DNA of 36,457 nt from Pseudomonas sp. CC120222-01a (GTDB lineage: Bacteria > Pseudomonadota > Gammaproteobacteria > Pseudomonadales > Pseudomonadaceae). The stretch spans positions 1-36,457 of the forward strand of contig NZ_QEQQ01000037.1 of NCBI RefSeq assembly GCF_003097235.1. The letters are read 5' to 3'. The notes under the pieces were generated by a model that saw nothing but the letters and a program-made list of their open reading frames with translations, was not told the DNA's origin and did no database searches. The translations under genes were made by a program, and so were the position numbers. How positions within the stretch are numbered: position 1 is the first letter of the stretch; every line of letters begins with the position of its first letter. Below are positions 1 through 8,016 of the stretch, piece by piece.

Positions 1-338
1 CTTCATCCGGGGCGAGTTTAAAAGCAGTGACTCGTACATAGCGTTCTTAGGAATGGACCTAAGAGTGATTGATTCTGGGCAAAAAAGTGGCCGCCGTCGC
101 CTCACTAAGCGAGGCTGCTCTGAGATCCGTCGTCTGCTGCATAACGCCGCGATGGCTGCTAGCAGGTCGGCTGCCTGGAAAGAGGTCTACGAGCAACACC
201 GGCGTGCTGGAAAAGCAACGACACAAGCTCTGGTAATCCTGGCTAGAAAGCTCGCACGGGTGGCATTCGCCCTGATGAAAAATCAGGACGAATACGTCAC
301 CAAAGGCGGGAAACTGGCTTGTTGAAAACCATAGAATC
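1..338 (+). mobile_element. 3' end of an IS110-family insertion sequence
   Basis: The window opens inside the transposase gene of an IS110-family element. The gene stops at 325, and the element probably ends near 338, where a REP-type tail (CTCCCACAGG) begins. Only about 13 bases of non-coding DNA follow the stop codon. The family has no long terminal inverted repeats, so the edge is inferred from the resumption of REP sequence. The left end lies outside the window. Related P. putida elements (ISPpu9 and ISPpu10) are known to insert into REPs, which fits this junction. Confidence 0.75.
2..325 (+). CDS. IS110-family transposase, C-terminal part (partial)
   Basis: The reading frame is open from the first bases of the window to a TGA at 323-325, giving about 107 residues of the C-terminal half of a DEDD recombinase (IS116/IS110/IS902, Transposase_20 domain). 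The recognisable stretch runs GEF-SSDSYIAFLGMD, then a basic patch (SGRRRLTKRG), then a helical region around RRLLHNAAMAASR. These are typical of the conserved C-terminal domain that carries the catalytic serine, although I cannot assign that serine with certainty. The N-terminal RuvC-like domain is upstream of the window, so intactness cannot be judged. Base composition is less GC-rich than the neighbouring chromosomal genes, as expected for a mobile element. The ATG at 53 is internal and is not a true start. Confidence 0.85.
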   Translation, partial: FIRGEFKSSDSYIAFLGMDLRVIDSGQKSGRRRLTKRGCSEIRRLLHNAAMAASRSAAWKEVYEQHRRAGKATTQALVILARKLARVAFALMKNQDEYVTKGGKLAC

Positions 339-393
339 TCCCACAGGTGTTGTGCCGTCCCTGTGGGAGCGGGCTTGCCCGCGAAGAGGCCGG
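339..393. repeat. REP pair, left copy truncated by the IS element
   Basis: An intact REP lies at 360-393 on the minus strand (reads CCGGCCTCTTCGCGGG...CCCGCTCCCACAGG). Facing it, at 339-348, is only the last ten bases of a second REP (CTCCCACAGG), directly after the end of the IS110 element. The two copies form a 10-bp perfect inverted repeat (339-348 with 360-369) around an 11-base loop. This is the picture expected if the IS entered the other arm of a REP pair downstream of radC. Confidence 0.75.
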
Positions 394-411
394 TGCAGGC
401 AGCACAAAGCC

Positions 412-1092
412 TCAGGCCACAATCCACCCATGCTCGACCATCGACAGCGGCTCCCCATCACCAATGATGATGTGATCCAGCACCCGCACATCGATCAGCC
501 CCAACCCCCGCTTCAGCGACAGCGTCAGGTGCACATCATCCTGGCTCGGTTCGCTGTTGCCCGAAGGATGGTTGTGGCACAGGATCAGCGCCGCCGCGTT
601 GTGCTGCAGCGCCCGGCGCACCACTTCGCGCGGGTAGACACTCGCACGGTCTATGGTGCCCCTGAACAGGATCTCGAACGCCAGCGGCCGGTGCTTGGTA
701 TCCAGGAACAGACAGCCGAACACTTCGCTCGCTTCATGGCGCAGCATGGACTTCAGATAGCGTCGCACCGCAGCCGGGCTGTCCATGACCGACTCGTGTT
801 TGATAGCAGTGGCCAAGTGCCTACGCCCGATCTCCAGCAATGCCTGCAGCTGGCTGTACCTCACCGGGCCCAGCCCAAGCTCACCGACGAAGGCTTCACG
901 GTCGGCTTCCAGCAACTGACGCAAGCCGCCGAACTTCACCAGCAGACCTCGCGCCAGCTCCACGACATTGCGCCCACGCACGCCAGAGCCTAGAAACACG
1001 GCCAGCAACTCCGCATCGGTCAGGCTGCCAGCTCCGCGCTGCAACAACTTCTCCCTCGGCCGCTCTTCAGCCGGCCACTCCCTGATATTCAT
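412..1092 (-). CDS. radC: RadC family JAB/MPN-domain protein
   Basis: A 226-residue protein of normal RadC length. The N-terminal 70 residues match the UPF0758 helical region (RPREKLLQRG...SLTDAELLAVFLGSG). The C-terminal half is a JAB1/MPN-type metallo-domain with the metal-binding signature H-x-H-P-S-G (His173, His175, Ser177) followed by an acidic residue near 185. RadC was named for DNA repair, but its biochemical role is unsettled; a metal-dependent hydrolase fold is what the sequence shows. It is divergent from coaBC, as in other pseudomonads. The ATG at 1092 gives the family-typical MNIREWPAEERPREK start. The REP pair and IS110 element lie just beyond its 3' end and do not touch the coding region. 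Confidence 0.96.
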   Translation of the reverse strand: MNIREWPAEERPREKLLQRGAGSLTDAELLAVFLGSGVRGRNVVELARGLLVKFGGLRQLLEADREAFVGELGLGPVRYSQLQALLEIGRRHLATAIKHESVMDSPAAVRRYLKSMLRHEASEVFGCLFLDTKHRPLAFEILFRGTIDRASVYPREVVRRALQHNAAALILCHNHPSGNSEPSQDDVHLTLSLKRGLGLIDVRVLDHIIIGDGEPLSMVEHGWIVA

Positions 1093-1220
1093 CCCTGCTC
1101 CCTGCCCTTGCTGCGGCCCGTTTCGGCCCTGTGTTAATCTATTTCGCCTCGTACATGCGACGTTCTGCCGCAGGCATTTTCAAACGTCGCCGCCCGCTCT
1201 CACTGGAAAAAGGCAAGCCT

Positions 1221-2432
1221 ATGCAGCGGCTGTATCGCAAGCGCATCGTTCTCGGCGTTGGAGGTGGCATTGCCGCCTACAAAAGTGCCGAGCTGATTCG
1301 CCGACTCCTGGAGCACGGCGCGCAGGTGCGCGTCGTCATGACCCGTGGTGGTGCCGAATTCATCACCCCGCTGACCCTGCAGGCGCTGTCCGGCCACCCG
1401 GTGCACATGGATCTGCTCGACCCTGCCGCCGAAGCGGCCATGGGCCACATCGAACTGGCCAAATGGGCCGACCTGGTACTGATCGCCCCGGCCACCGCCG
1501 ACCTCATGGCGCGCATGGCCCAGGGCATGGCCGACGACCTGCTGACCACCCTCGTACTGGCCACCGACGCCACCGTGGCCGTGGCCCCGGCGATGAACCA
1601 GGCGATGTGGCGCGACCCGGCAACGCAAGACAACCTCGAACTGCTCAAGCGCCGTGGCATCCAGGTGTTCGGCCCGGCCTCGGGCAGCCAAGCCTGTGGC
1701 GACGTGGGCCTGGGGCGCATGCTCGAAGCTACCGACCTGGCCTGGTGCGCCGCAGAAAGCTTCAAGCGCCAGGCACTGACCGGCAAGCACGTGCTGATCA
1801 CCGCCGGCCCGACCCAGGAAAACATCGACCCCGTGCGCTACATCACCAATCATAGCTCCGGCAAGATGGGCTTCGCCCTGGCCGAAGCGGCTGCCGAAGC
1901 CGGTGCTCGGGTGACCCTCGTCACCGGCCCTGTGCACCTGCAGACCCCCGACCGCGTGCAGCGTATCGACGTGGTCAGCGCACGGGACATGCTCGCAGCC
2001 TGTGAAGCCGCCATGCCGTGCGACCTGTTCATCGCGTCCGCGGCGGTCGCAGACTACCGCCCAGAGGTGGTCGCCCCGCAAAAGCTCAAGAAGGATCCTA
2101 CGACCGGCGACGGCATGCTGCTGCAGATGGTGCGCAATCCCGATATCCTTGCCACCATCGCTGGCCGTGCCGACCGCCCGTTCAGCGTCGGCTTCGCCGC
2201 CGAAACCGAACACTTGCTCGATTACGCCACGCGCAAGCTCAAGGACAAGAACCTCGACCTGATCGTCGCCAATGATGTGGCCAACCCCAGCATCGGCTTC
2301 AACAGCGAGGAAAATGCCCTGACCGTGATCGACCGCCAGCAGCACCAGACCCTCTTCGCGCAGACCAGCAAGGGCAAGATCGCCCGGCAACTGGTCGCCT
2401 TCATCGCCGAACGGCTCAATCAGGTTCAATAA
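1221..2432 (+). CDS. coaBC: Bifunctional phosphopantothenoylcysteine decarboxylase/synthetase
   Basis: CoaBC (Dfp) makes 4'-phosphopantetheine in coenzyme A synthesis: the CoaB half joins cysteine to phosphopantothenate using CTP, and the CoaC half decarboxylates the product with FMN. The 403-residue form starting at 1221 has the usual length. The CoaC domain (1 to about 190) shows GVGGGIAAYKS, the catalytic His76 in GHIELA, the PAMNQAMW motif and the ACGDVGLG loop. The CoaB domain follows, with ITAGPTQENIDPVR, NHSSGKMG and a KLKKDP lysine motif. The frame remains open upstream to 1131, but that extension has no family match, so ATG 1221 is preferred. dut follows after five bases, indicating an operon. 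Confidence 0.97.
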   Translation: MQRLYRKRIVLGVGGGIAAYKSAELIRRLLEHGAQVRVVMTRGGAEFITPLTLQALSGHPVHMDLLDPAAEAAMGHIELAKWADLVLIAPATADLMARMAQGMADDLLTTLVLATDATVAVAPAMNQAMWRDPATQDNLELLKRRGIQVFGPASGSQACGDVGLGRMLEATDLAWCAAESFKRQALTGKHVLITAGPTQENIDPVRYITNHSSGKMGFALAEAAAEAGARVTLVTGPVHLQTPDRVQRIDVVSARDMLAACEAAMPCDLFIASAAVADYRPEVVAPQKLKKDPTTGDGMLLQMVRNPDILATIAGRADRPFSVGFAAETEHLLDYATRKLKDKNLDLIVANDVANPSIGFNSEENALTVIDRQQHQTLFAQTSKGKIARQLVAFIAERLNQVQ

Positions 2433-2437
2433 GTTAC

Positions 2438-2893
2438 ATGCACGCTCTTCAAGCCAAGATTCTCGACCCACGCCTGGGCAGCGAATTCCCGCTGCCGCAA
2501 TACGCCACCCCTGGCTCCGCCGGCCTCGACCTGCGCGCCCTGCTGAAAGAAGACACCGTCCTCGAGCCGGGCCAGACCCTGCTGATCCCGACCGGCCTGT
2601 CGATCTACATCGGCGACCCGGGCCTGGCGGCCATGATCCTGCCGCGCTCGGGCTTGGGCCACAAACACGGCATCGTGCTCGGCAACCTGGTCGGCCTGAT
2701 CGACTCGGACTACCAGGGCGAACTGATGGTGTCGTGCTGGAACCGTGGCAATACGCCGTTCACCATCGCCGTCGGCGAGCGCATCGCTCAACTTGTCCTG
2801 GTGCCTGTGGTACAAGCGCATTTCGACATCGTCGAGCGCTTCGACGAGAGCCAGCGTGGCGCGGGCGGCTTCGGCCATTCCGGTAGCCACTGA
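2438..2893 (+). CDS. dut: dUTP diphosphatase
   Basis: dUTPase hydrolyses dUTP to dUMP and pyrophosphate, keeping uracil out of DNA and supplying dUMP for thymidylate synthesis. The 151-residue homotrimer-type protein has the five family motifs in order: PGSAGLDLRA (about 27-36), PRSGLGHKHG, GLIDSDYQGEL with the catalytic aspartate, GERIAQLVLVPV, and the flexible C-terminal P-loop-like RGAGGFGHSG that closes over the substrate. It starts five bases after coaBC and is probably translated from the same message. The coaBC-dut-algC order is the usual one in Pseudomonas. Confidence 0.98.
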   Translation: MHALQAKILDPRLGSEFPLPQYATPGSAGLDLRALLKEDTVLEPGQTLLIPTGLSIYIGDPGLAAMILPRSGLGHKHGIVLGNLVGLIDSDYQGELMVSCWNRGNTPFTIAVGERIAQLVLVPVVQAHFDIVERFDESQRGAGGFGHSGSH

Positions 2894-3005
2894 GCCGACC
2901 AACGACCGTTCAGGCCAAGGATGGCGAACTCTCTGGCGATTCCACCGTCCAAGCGTTCAGTTTGCGCCTGCCCAGAAAAGCCTTTGACTAATGGAGTTTC
3001 CCGAG

Positions 3006-4403
3006 ATGAACGACATGGCCCACCTGGTCCCGGCACTGCCGGAAAGCATCTTCCGCGCCTATGACATCCGCGGCGTGGTCGGCAAGACCCTGCACGGCGA
3101 AACCGCCTACTGGATCGGCCGCGCCATCGGCGCGCAGACCCTTGCCCAGGGCGAACCGCAGATTTCCGTTGGCCGTGATGGCCGCCTGTCCGGCCCGATG
3201 CTGGTCGAGCAACTGATCAAAGGCCTGGTCGATGCCGGTTGCCAGGTCAGCGACGTCGGCCTGGTGCCGACCCCCGCCCTGTACTATGCCGCCAACGTAC
3301 TGGCCGGCAAGTCCGGCGTGATGCTCACCGGCAGCCACAACCCTTCGGACTACAACGGCTTCAAGATCGTCATCGCGGGCGATACCCTGGCCAACGAGCA
3401 GATCCAGGCCCTGCTGACCCGCCTGAAGACCAATGACGTGCCGCGCGGCGAAGGCAGCGTGCAAAAGGTCGAGATTCTCGATCGCTACTTCCAGCAAATC
3501 GTCGGTGACGTGAAGCTGGCGAAGAAGCTCAAGGTCGTGGTGGATTGCGGCAACGGCGCCGCTGGCGTAATTGCGCCGCAGCTGATCGAAGCCCTGGGCT
3601 GCGACGTCATCCCGCTGTTCTGCGAGGTGGACGGCAACTTCCCCAACCACCACCCGGACCCGGGCAAGCCGGAAAACCTCGAAGACCTGATCGCCAAGGT
3701 CAAGGAAACCGGCGCCGACATCGGCCTGGCCTTCGACGGCGACGGTGACCGCGTAGGCGTGGTGACCAACACCGGCAGCATCGTCTACCCAGACCGCCTG
3801 CTGATGCTCTTCGCCCTCGACGTGCTGGAGCGCAACCCAGGCGCCGAGATCATCTTCGACGTCAAATGCACCCGCCGCCTGACCCCGCTGATCGAACAGC
3901 ACGGTGGCCGCGCCCTGATGTGGAAGACCGGCCACTCGCTGATCAAGAAGAAGATGAAGCAGACCGGCTCGCTGCTGGCTGGCGAGATGAGCGGTCACAT
4001 CTTCATCAAGGAGCGCTGGTACGGTTTCGATGACGGTATCTACAGCGCCGCACGCCTGCTGGAGATCCTCAGCAAGGCCTCGCAGAACGCCGAAGACCTG
4101 TTCGCCGCCTTCCCGAACGATATTTCCACGCCGGAAATCAATATTGATGTGACCGACGAGGGTAAATTCAGCATCATTGATGCACTGCAACGCGACGCTC
4201 AGTGGGGCGAAGCCAACCTGACCACCATCGACGGTGTGCGGGTCGACTACCCGAAAGGCTGGGGCCTGGTCCGCGCCTCCAACACCACGCCGGTGCTGGT
4301 GCTGCGTTTCGAGGCTGAAAGCGACGCCGAGTTGCAACGTATCAAGGATGTTTTCCGCGCCCAGTTGCTGCGGGTTGCCCCTGAGCTGCAACTGCCGTTC
4401 TGA
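3006..4403 (+). CDS. algC: Phosphomannomutase/phosphoglucomutase
   Basis: AlgC interconverts hexose 6-phosphates and 1-phosphates (mannose and glucose), feeding GDP-mannose for alginate and sugar nucleotides for LPS and other polysaccharides. The sequence shows the phosphoserine loop TGSHNPSDYNG (Ser110 with this start), the Mg-binding loop DGDGDR, the sugar-binding GEMSGH and a C-terminal phosphate-binding domain (RASNTTPVLVLRFE). ATG 3006 (465 aa) is chosen because GGAG lies nine bases upstream; 2991 would place that site inside the gene, and ATG 3015 is possible. The 112-base gap after dut has two CGTTCAG repeats (2908-2914, 2954-2960) that loosely resemble AlgR sites, a weak hint of separate control. 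argB follows after 30 bases. Confidence 0.96.
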   Translation: MNDMAHLVPALPESIFRAYDIRGVVGKTLHGETAYWIGRAIGAQTLAQGEPQISVGRDGRLSGPMLVEQLIKGLVDAGCQVSDVGLVPTPALYYAANVLAGKSGVMLTGSHNPSDYNGFKIVIAGDTLANEQIQALLTRLKTNDVPRGEGSVQKVEILDRYFQQIVGDVKLAKKLKVVVDCGNGAAGVIAPQLIEALGCDVIPLFCEVDGNFPNHHPDPGKPENLEDLIAKVKETGADIGLAFDGDGDRVGVVTNTGSIVYPDRLLMLFALDVLERNPGAEIIFDVKCTRRLTPLIEQHGGRALMWKTGHSLIKKKMKQTGSLLAGEMSGHIFIKERWYGFDDGIYSAARLLEILSKASQNAEDLFAAFPNDISTPEINIDVTDEGKFSIIDALQRDAQWGEANLTTIDGVRVDYPKGWGLVRASNTTPVLVLRFEAESDAELQRIKDVFRAQLLRVAPELQLPF

Positions 4404-4433
4404 CCGACTATCTGTTCCTTACAGGAGCCCTGC

Positions 4434-5342
4434 ATGACCCTCGATCGCGATGCCGCTTCCCATGTAGCCGAGGTTTTGTCCGAAGCACTGCCTTACATCC
4501 GCCGCTTTGTCGGCAAGACCCTGGTGATCAAGTACGGCGGCAACGCGATGGAGAGCGAAGAGCTCAAAACCGGCTTTGCCCGGGACATCGTGCTGATGAA
4601 GGCCGTGGGCATCAACCCGGTGGTCGTGCACGGTGGCGGCCCGCAGATCGGTGACCTGCTCAAGCGCCTGTCGATCGAGAGCCACTTCATCGATGGCATG
4701 CGCGTCACCGACGCCGCGACCATGGACGTGGTGGAAATGGTCCTCGGCGGCCAAGTCAACAAGGACATCGTCAACCTGATCAACCGCCATGGCGGCAGCG
4801 CCATCGGCCTGACCGGCAAGGACGCCGAGCTGATTCGTGCGAAAAAGCTCACCGTCACCCGCCAGACCCCAGAGATGACCCAGCCGGAAATCATCGACAT
4901 CGGCCACGTCGGCGAAGTGGTCAGCGTCAACACCGACCTGCTGAACATGCTGGTGAAAGGCGACTTCATCCCGGTGATCGCGCCCATCGGCGTGGGTGCC
5001 AACGGTGAGTCGTACAACATCAACGCCGACCTGGTGGCGGGCAAGGTTGCCGAAGCGCTGAAGGCTGAGAAGCTGATGCTGCTGACCAACATCGCCGGCC
5101 TGATGGACAAGCAGGGCCAGGTCCTGACTGGCCTGACCACCGAGCAGGTCAATGAACTGATCGCCGACGGCACTATCTACGGCGGCATGCTGCCGAAGAT
5201 CAAGTGCGCGCTGGAAGCGGTCCAGGGCGGCGTCAACAGCTCGCACATCGTCGACGGCCGCGTGCCGAACGCGGTGCTGCTGGAGATCTTCACCGACAGC
5301 GGCGTCGGCACCCTGATCACCAACCGCAAGCGTCACGCATAA
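4434..5342 (+). CDS. argB: Acetylglutamate kinase
   Basis: ArgB phosphorylates N-acetyl-L-glutamate with ATP, the second and usually arginine-inhibited step of arginine synthesis. The 302-residue protein has the amino-acid-kinase fold signatures: KYGGNAM near the N terminus, HGGGPQI in the substrate-binding glycine loop, and LTNIAGLMDKQG with GGMLPKIKCAL toward the nucleotide-binding side. The N-terminal helix before KYGGNAM (ASHVAEVLSEALPYIRRF) is characteristic of the hexameric, arginine-sensitive class; arginine sensitivity here is inferred. It follows algC in the same direction with GGAG six bases before the ATG. A REP cluster and a strong bidirectional terminator close the transcript. 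Confidence 0.98.
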   Translation: MTLDRDAASHVAEVLSEALPYIRRFVGKTLVIKYGGNAMESEELKTGFARDIVLMKAVGINPVVVHGGGPQIGDLLKRLSIESHFIDGMRVTDAATMDVVEMVLGGQVNKDIVNLINRHGGSAIGLTGKDAELIRAKKLTVTRQTPEMTQPEIIDIGHVGEVVSVNTDLLNMLVKGDFIPVIAPIGVGANGESYNINADLVAGKVAEALKAEKLMLLTNIAGLMDKQGQVLTGLTTEQVNELIADGTIYGGMLPKIKCALEAVQGGVNSSHIVDGRVPNAVLLEIFTDSGVGTLITNRKRHA

Positions 5343-5348
5343 CCTGCA

Positions 5349-5462
5349 CCGGCCTCTTTGCGGGCTCGCCCGCTCCCACAGGAATGTCGCAGCCCTCCAA
5401 GCCAGCGCTGTACCTGTGGGAGCGGGTTTATCGAGGCGTCGAACCGCCGCGAAAGGGCCGGG
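5349..5462. repeat. REP element and degenerate inverted partner
   Basis: A full REP (CCGGCCTCTTTGCGGG...CCCGCTCCCACAGG) occupies 5349-5382. An opposing, decayed copy starts with CCTGTGGGAGCGGG at 5413 and ends in GCGAAAGGGCCGG near 5462, with extra bases in its middle. The pair sits between the argB stop codon and the terminator, a usual place for REPs between convergent genes. Confidence 0.75.
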
Positions 5463-5473
5463 ACAGCAGAAAC

Positions 5474-5509
5474 AAAAAAGGCGGCCCTCTCACGAAGGTC
5501 GCCTTTTTT
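5474..5509. terminator. Bidirectional rho-independent terminator between argB and pyrE
   Basis: A hairpin of A6-GGCG with C-GCC-T6 (5474-5483 pairing with 5500-5509), extended inward by three more pairs, has A and T tracts on the two sides. It can therefore end transcripts from both argB (+) and pyrE (-). Confidence 0.9.
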
Positions 5510-5525
5510 CGTTACCCGGCCGGGA

Positions 5526-6167
5526 TCAGATCCCGTACTGCGCCCGGTAAGCCTCGACCGCCGGCAGATGCTGCTTGAGCTGCGGATCGTCCGCCAGGAA
5601 CTCCAGTACCTGGGTCAGCGAAACGATACTGACCACAGGAATACCGAAGTCACGCTCCACTTCCTGGATCGCCGACAGCTCGCCATTGCCGCGCTCTTCA
5701 CGGTTCAGCGCAATCAGCACGCCAGCGGCCTTGGCCTGCTGGGCGTTGATGATCTGCATCACTTCGCGAATCGCGGTACCGGCAGTGATCACGTCATCGA
5801 TGATCAGCACATCACCGGCCAGCGGTGCGCCTACCAGGCTGCCGCCTTCGCCGTGATCCTTGGCTTCCTTGCGGTTGAAGCACCACGGCACGTCGAGCTG
5901 GTGCTGATCGGCCAGGGCCACGGCAGTGGTTGCTGCCAGGGGAATACCCTTGTAGGCCGGGCCGAACAGCACATCGAACGGGATCTTGCTGTCGACGATG
6001 GCTGCCGCGTAGCAACGGCCCAGTTGCGCAAGGGCGGAACCGGTGTTGAACAGGCCGGCATTGAAGAAATACGGGCTGGTACGCCCCGATTTCAGGGTGA
6101 ATTCACCGAAGCGCAGCACGCCGCGATCGATGGCAAAACGGATGAAGTCGCGCTGATACGGCTGCAT
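5526..6167 (-). CDS. pyrE: Orotate phosphoribosyltransferase
   Basis: PyrE joins orotate to PRPP to give orotidine 5'-phosphate in pyrimidine synthesis. The 213-residue protein is of standard length and shows the orotate-binding N terminus (FTLKSGRTSPYFFNAG, about 23-38), the flexible catalytic loop (FNRKEAKDHGEGG, about 97-109, with the conserved Lys and His) and the type-I phosphoribosyltransferase PRPP motif DVLIIDDVITAGTA (about 119-132). It faces argB tail to tail and is divergent from crc with about 80 bases between start codons, as in other pseudomonads. Confidence 0.98.
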   Translation of the reverse strand: MQPYQRDFIRFAIDRGVLRFGEFTLKSGRTSPYFFNAGLFNTGSALAQLGRCYAAAIVDSKIPFDVLFGPAYKGIPLAATTAVALADQHQLDVPWCFNRKEAKDHGEGGSLVGAPLAGDVLIIDDVITAGTAIREVMQIINAQQAKAAGVLIALNREERGNGELSAIQEVERDFGIPVVSIVSLTQVLEFLADDPQLKQHLPAVEAYRAQYGI

Positions 6168-6247
6168 GTAAGGTCCCGGACACCACGGATTTAGCTAAAT
6201 GGGTTGAGCTCGGGTATCATACACGCACGAGATTTTTGGGGCCATTT

Positions 6248-7027
6248 ATGCGGATCATCAGTGTGAACGTGAATGGCATTCAGGCTGCGGCCGAGCGTGG
6301 ATTGCTCAGCTGGCTGCAAGCCCAGAATGCCGACGTCATCTGCCTTCAGGATACCCGCGCCTCGGCCTTTGAACTCGACGACCCAGCTTTCCAGCTCGAT
6401 GGCTATTTCCTTTATGCCTGCGACGCGGAGGTACCCGCCCAAGGTGGCGTGGCACTGTACTCGCGCATGCAGCCCAAGGCAGTCATCACCGGCCTGGGTT
6501 TCGAGACAGCCGACCGCTACGGGCGTTATCTGCAAGCAGATTTCGACAAAGTCAGTATTGCCAGCCTGCTGCTGCCTTCGGGCATGAACGGCGACGAAGA
6601 CTTGAACCAGAAATTCAAGTTGATGGACGACTTCGCCAAGTACCTGGACAAACAGCGTCGCAAGCGTCGCGAATACATCTATTGCGGCTCGTTCTACGTG
6701 GCGCAGCAGAAGCTCGACATCAAGAACTGGCGTGACAGCCAGCAGTCGCCGGGTTTCCTGCCGCCAGAACGGGCATGGATGGATGCGATCACCGGCGACA
6801 TGGGCTATGTCGATGCCTTGCGCGAAGTCAGCCGTGAAGGCGACCAGTACAGCTGGTGGCCGGACAACGAACAGGCCGAAATGCTCAACCTGGGCTACCG
6901 GTTCGACTACCAGATCCTCACCCCGGGCCTGCGCCGCTTCGTGCGCAACGCCCGCCTGCCGCGTCAGCCGCGCTTCTCGCAACATGCGCCGCTGATCGTC
7001 GACTACGACTGGACGTTGACCATCTGA
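6248..7027 (+). CDS. crc: Catabolite repression control protein Crc
   Basis: Crc works with Hfq on A-rich (AANAANAA) motifs near ribosome-binding sites to block translation of genes for less preferred carbon sources; the small RNAs CrcZ and CrcY relieve this in P. putida. The 259-residue protein from ATG 6248 has the exonuclease/endonuclease/phosphatase fold signature at its start (MRIISVNVNG, DVICLQDTRAS) and the expected length. The family is reported to have lost nuclease activity. An in-frame ATG at 6236 would add four residues that the family lacks. A TATCAT -10-like hexamer lies at 6215-6220 without a clear -35. A perfect 19-bp terminator follows. Confidence 0.97.
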   Translation: MRIISVNVNGIQAAAERGLLSWLQAQNADVICLQDTRASAFELDDPAFQLDGYFLYACDAEVPAQGGVALYSRMQPKAVITGLGFETADRYGRYLQADFDKVSIASLLLPSGMNGDEDLNQKFKLMDDFAKYLDKQRRKRREYIYCGSFYVAQQKLDIKNWRDSQQSPGFLPPERAWMDAITGDMGYVDALREVSREGDQYSWWPDNEQAEMLNLGYRFDYQILTPGLRRFVRNARLPRQPRFSQHAPLIVDYDWTLTI

Positions 7028-7035
7028 GTGCTGCT

Positions 7036-7079
7036 CAGACACAAAAAAGCCGACAGTGATGTCGGCTTTTTTGTGTCTG
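7036..7079. terminator. Bidirectional terminator between crc and rph
   Basis: A perfect 19-bp inverted repeat (7036-7054 with 7061-7079) contains the core AAAAAAGCCGAC / GTCGGCTTTTTT around a six-base loop. It can end transcription of crc (+) and of rph (-), which converge here. Confidence 0.93.
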
Positions 7080-7088
7080 CAGGAACAG

Positions 7089-7811
7089 TCAGTCGGCCAA
7101 CGCGGCGTTCTGCAGTTCGAAGATTTCACTCATGCCCTTCTGCGCCAGCGCCAGCATGGCGTTGAAGTCTTCAGGCTGGAACGGAGCACCTTCGGCAGTG
7201 CCCTGTACTTCGATGAAACCGCCGGCACTGGTCATGACCACGTTGAGGTCGGTTTCTGCAGCGGAGTCTTCCAGGTAGTCCAGGTCGAGTACCGCTTCGC
7301 CCTGGTACATGCCCACCGACACGGCAGCGATCATGTGCTTGAGCGGATTGCCGGCCTTCAGGCCACCGCGCTTCTTGATCACGGCCAGGGCGTCGCACAG
7401 GGCGACCATGGCGCCAGTGATCGATGCGGTGCGGGTGCCGCCATCGGCCTGGATCACGTCGCAGTCGATGTACAGGGTGATGTCACCGAGCTTGCTCATG
7501 TCCAGTGCGGCACGCAGCGAACGGCCGATCAGGCGCTGGATTTCCAGGGTGCGGCCACCTTGCTTGCCACGGCTGGCTTCGCGCTGGTTACGCTCGCCGG
7601 TGGAACGCGGCAGCATGCCGTACTCGGCGGTCAGCCAGCCTTGGCCCTGGCCTTTGAGGAAGCGCGGTACGCCATTTTCGACGCTGACCGTGCAGATGAC
7701 CTTGGTGTCACCGAACTCGACCAGTACCGACCCTTCGGCGTGCTTGGTGTAGTTGCGGGTGATGCGGATCGAGCGGAGCTGATCGGCGGCGCGACCACTT
7801 GGACGTTTCAT
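7089..7811 (-). CDS. rph: Ribonuclease PH
   Basis: RNase PH is a phosphorolytic 3'-to-5' exoribonuclease that trims tRNA 3' ends, forming a hexameric ring. The 240-residue version starting at 7811 begins MKRPSGRAADQLR, the family start. Conserved features include the basic RNA-binding region around residues 75-100 (RSTGERNQREASRGKQGGRT), the phosphate-site GGTRTASITGA and the Asp-containing catalytic segment around DLDYLEDSAAETD. The frame is open upstream to 7850, but those 13 codons have no family match and overlap the likely -10 box. It is divergent from yicC. A TATAAT hexamer lies at 7854-7849 on this strand. Confidence 0.97.
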   Translation of the reverse strand: MKRPSGRAADQLRSIRITRNYTKHAEGSVLVEFGDTKVICTVSVENGVPRFLKGQGQGWLTAEYGMLPRSTGERNQREASRGKQGGRTLEIQRLIGRSLRAALDMSKLGDITLYIDCDVIQADGGTRTASITGAMVALCDALAVIKKRGGLKAGNPLKHMIAAVSVGMYQGEAVLDLDYLEDSAAETDLNVVMTSAGGFIEVQGTAEGAPFQPEDFNAMLALAQKGMSEIFELQNAALAD

Positions 7812-7848
7812 CTGGGATACCTGTACTGGGACTTTGAATCTGCCCGCC

Positions 7849-7854
7849 ATTATA
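7849..7854 (-). promoter_or_regulatory. Probable -10 box of the rph promoter
   Basis: On the minus strand this reads TATAAT, a perfect sigma-70 -10 hexamer, 38 bases upstream of the rph start codon. No good -35 hexamer is found 16-18 bases further upstream, so the call rests on the -10 and its position. Confidence 0.4.
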
Positions 7855-7950
7855 GAGCCCGTCGCCCGCAGAGGACATGCCTATTGTCGCGCCCCCGGCA
7901 GCCTGTCGCCTTTTCCCACTCGCGGGCACGCGCTCTGTAACATGGGCGGA

Positions 7951-7980
7951 TTGGGCGCCGCCTGCGCACTGCGCTACAAT
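7951..7980 (+). promoter_or_regulatory. Probable sigma-70 promoter of yicC-gmk
   Basis: TTGGGC (7951-7956) and TACAAT (7975-7980) are separated by 18 bases, and the start codon of yicC is 36 bases downstream. The intergenic region between rph and yicC holds no other gene. Confidence 0.45.
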
Positions 7981-8016
7981 CCCGCGCCTTCAATTCATTT
8001 ACGCGAGGTACTTCCC

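Noticed and set aside
1200..2471. Long minus-strand frame opposite coaBC
   Set aside because: It is an antisense artefact of high GC third positions in coaBC.
5349..5462. REP clusters read as a CRISPR-like array
   Set aside because: The repeats are palindromic, scattered singly or in inverted pairs, not evenly spaced, and have no associated cas genes.
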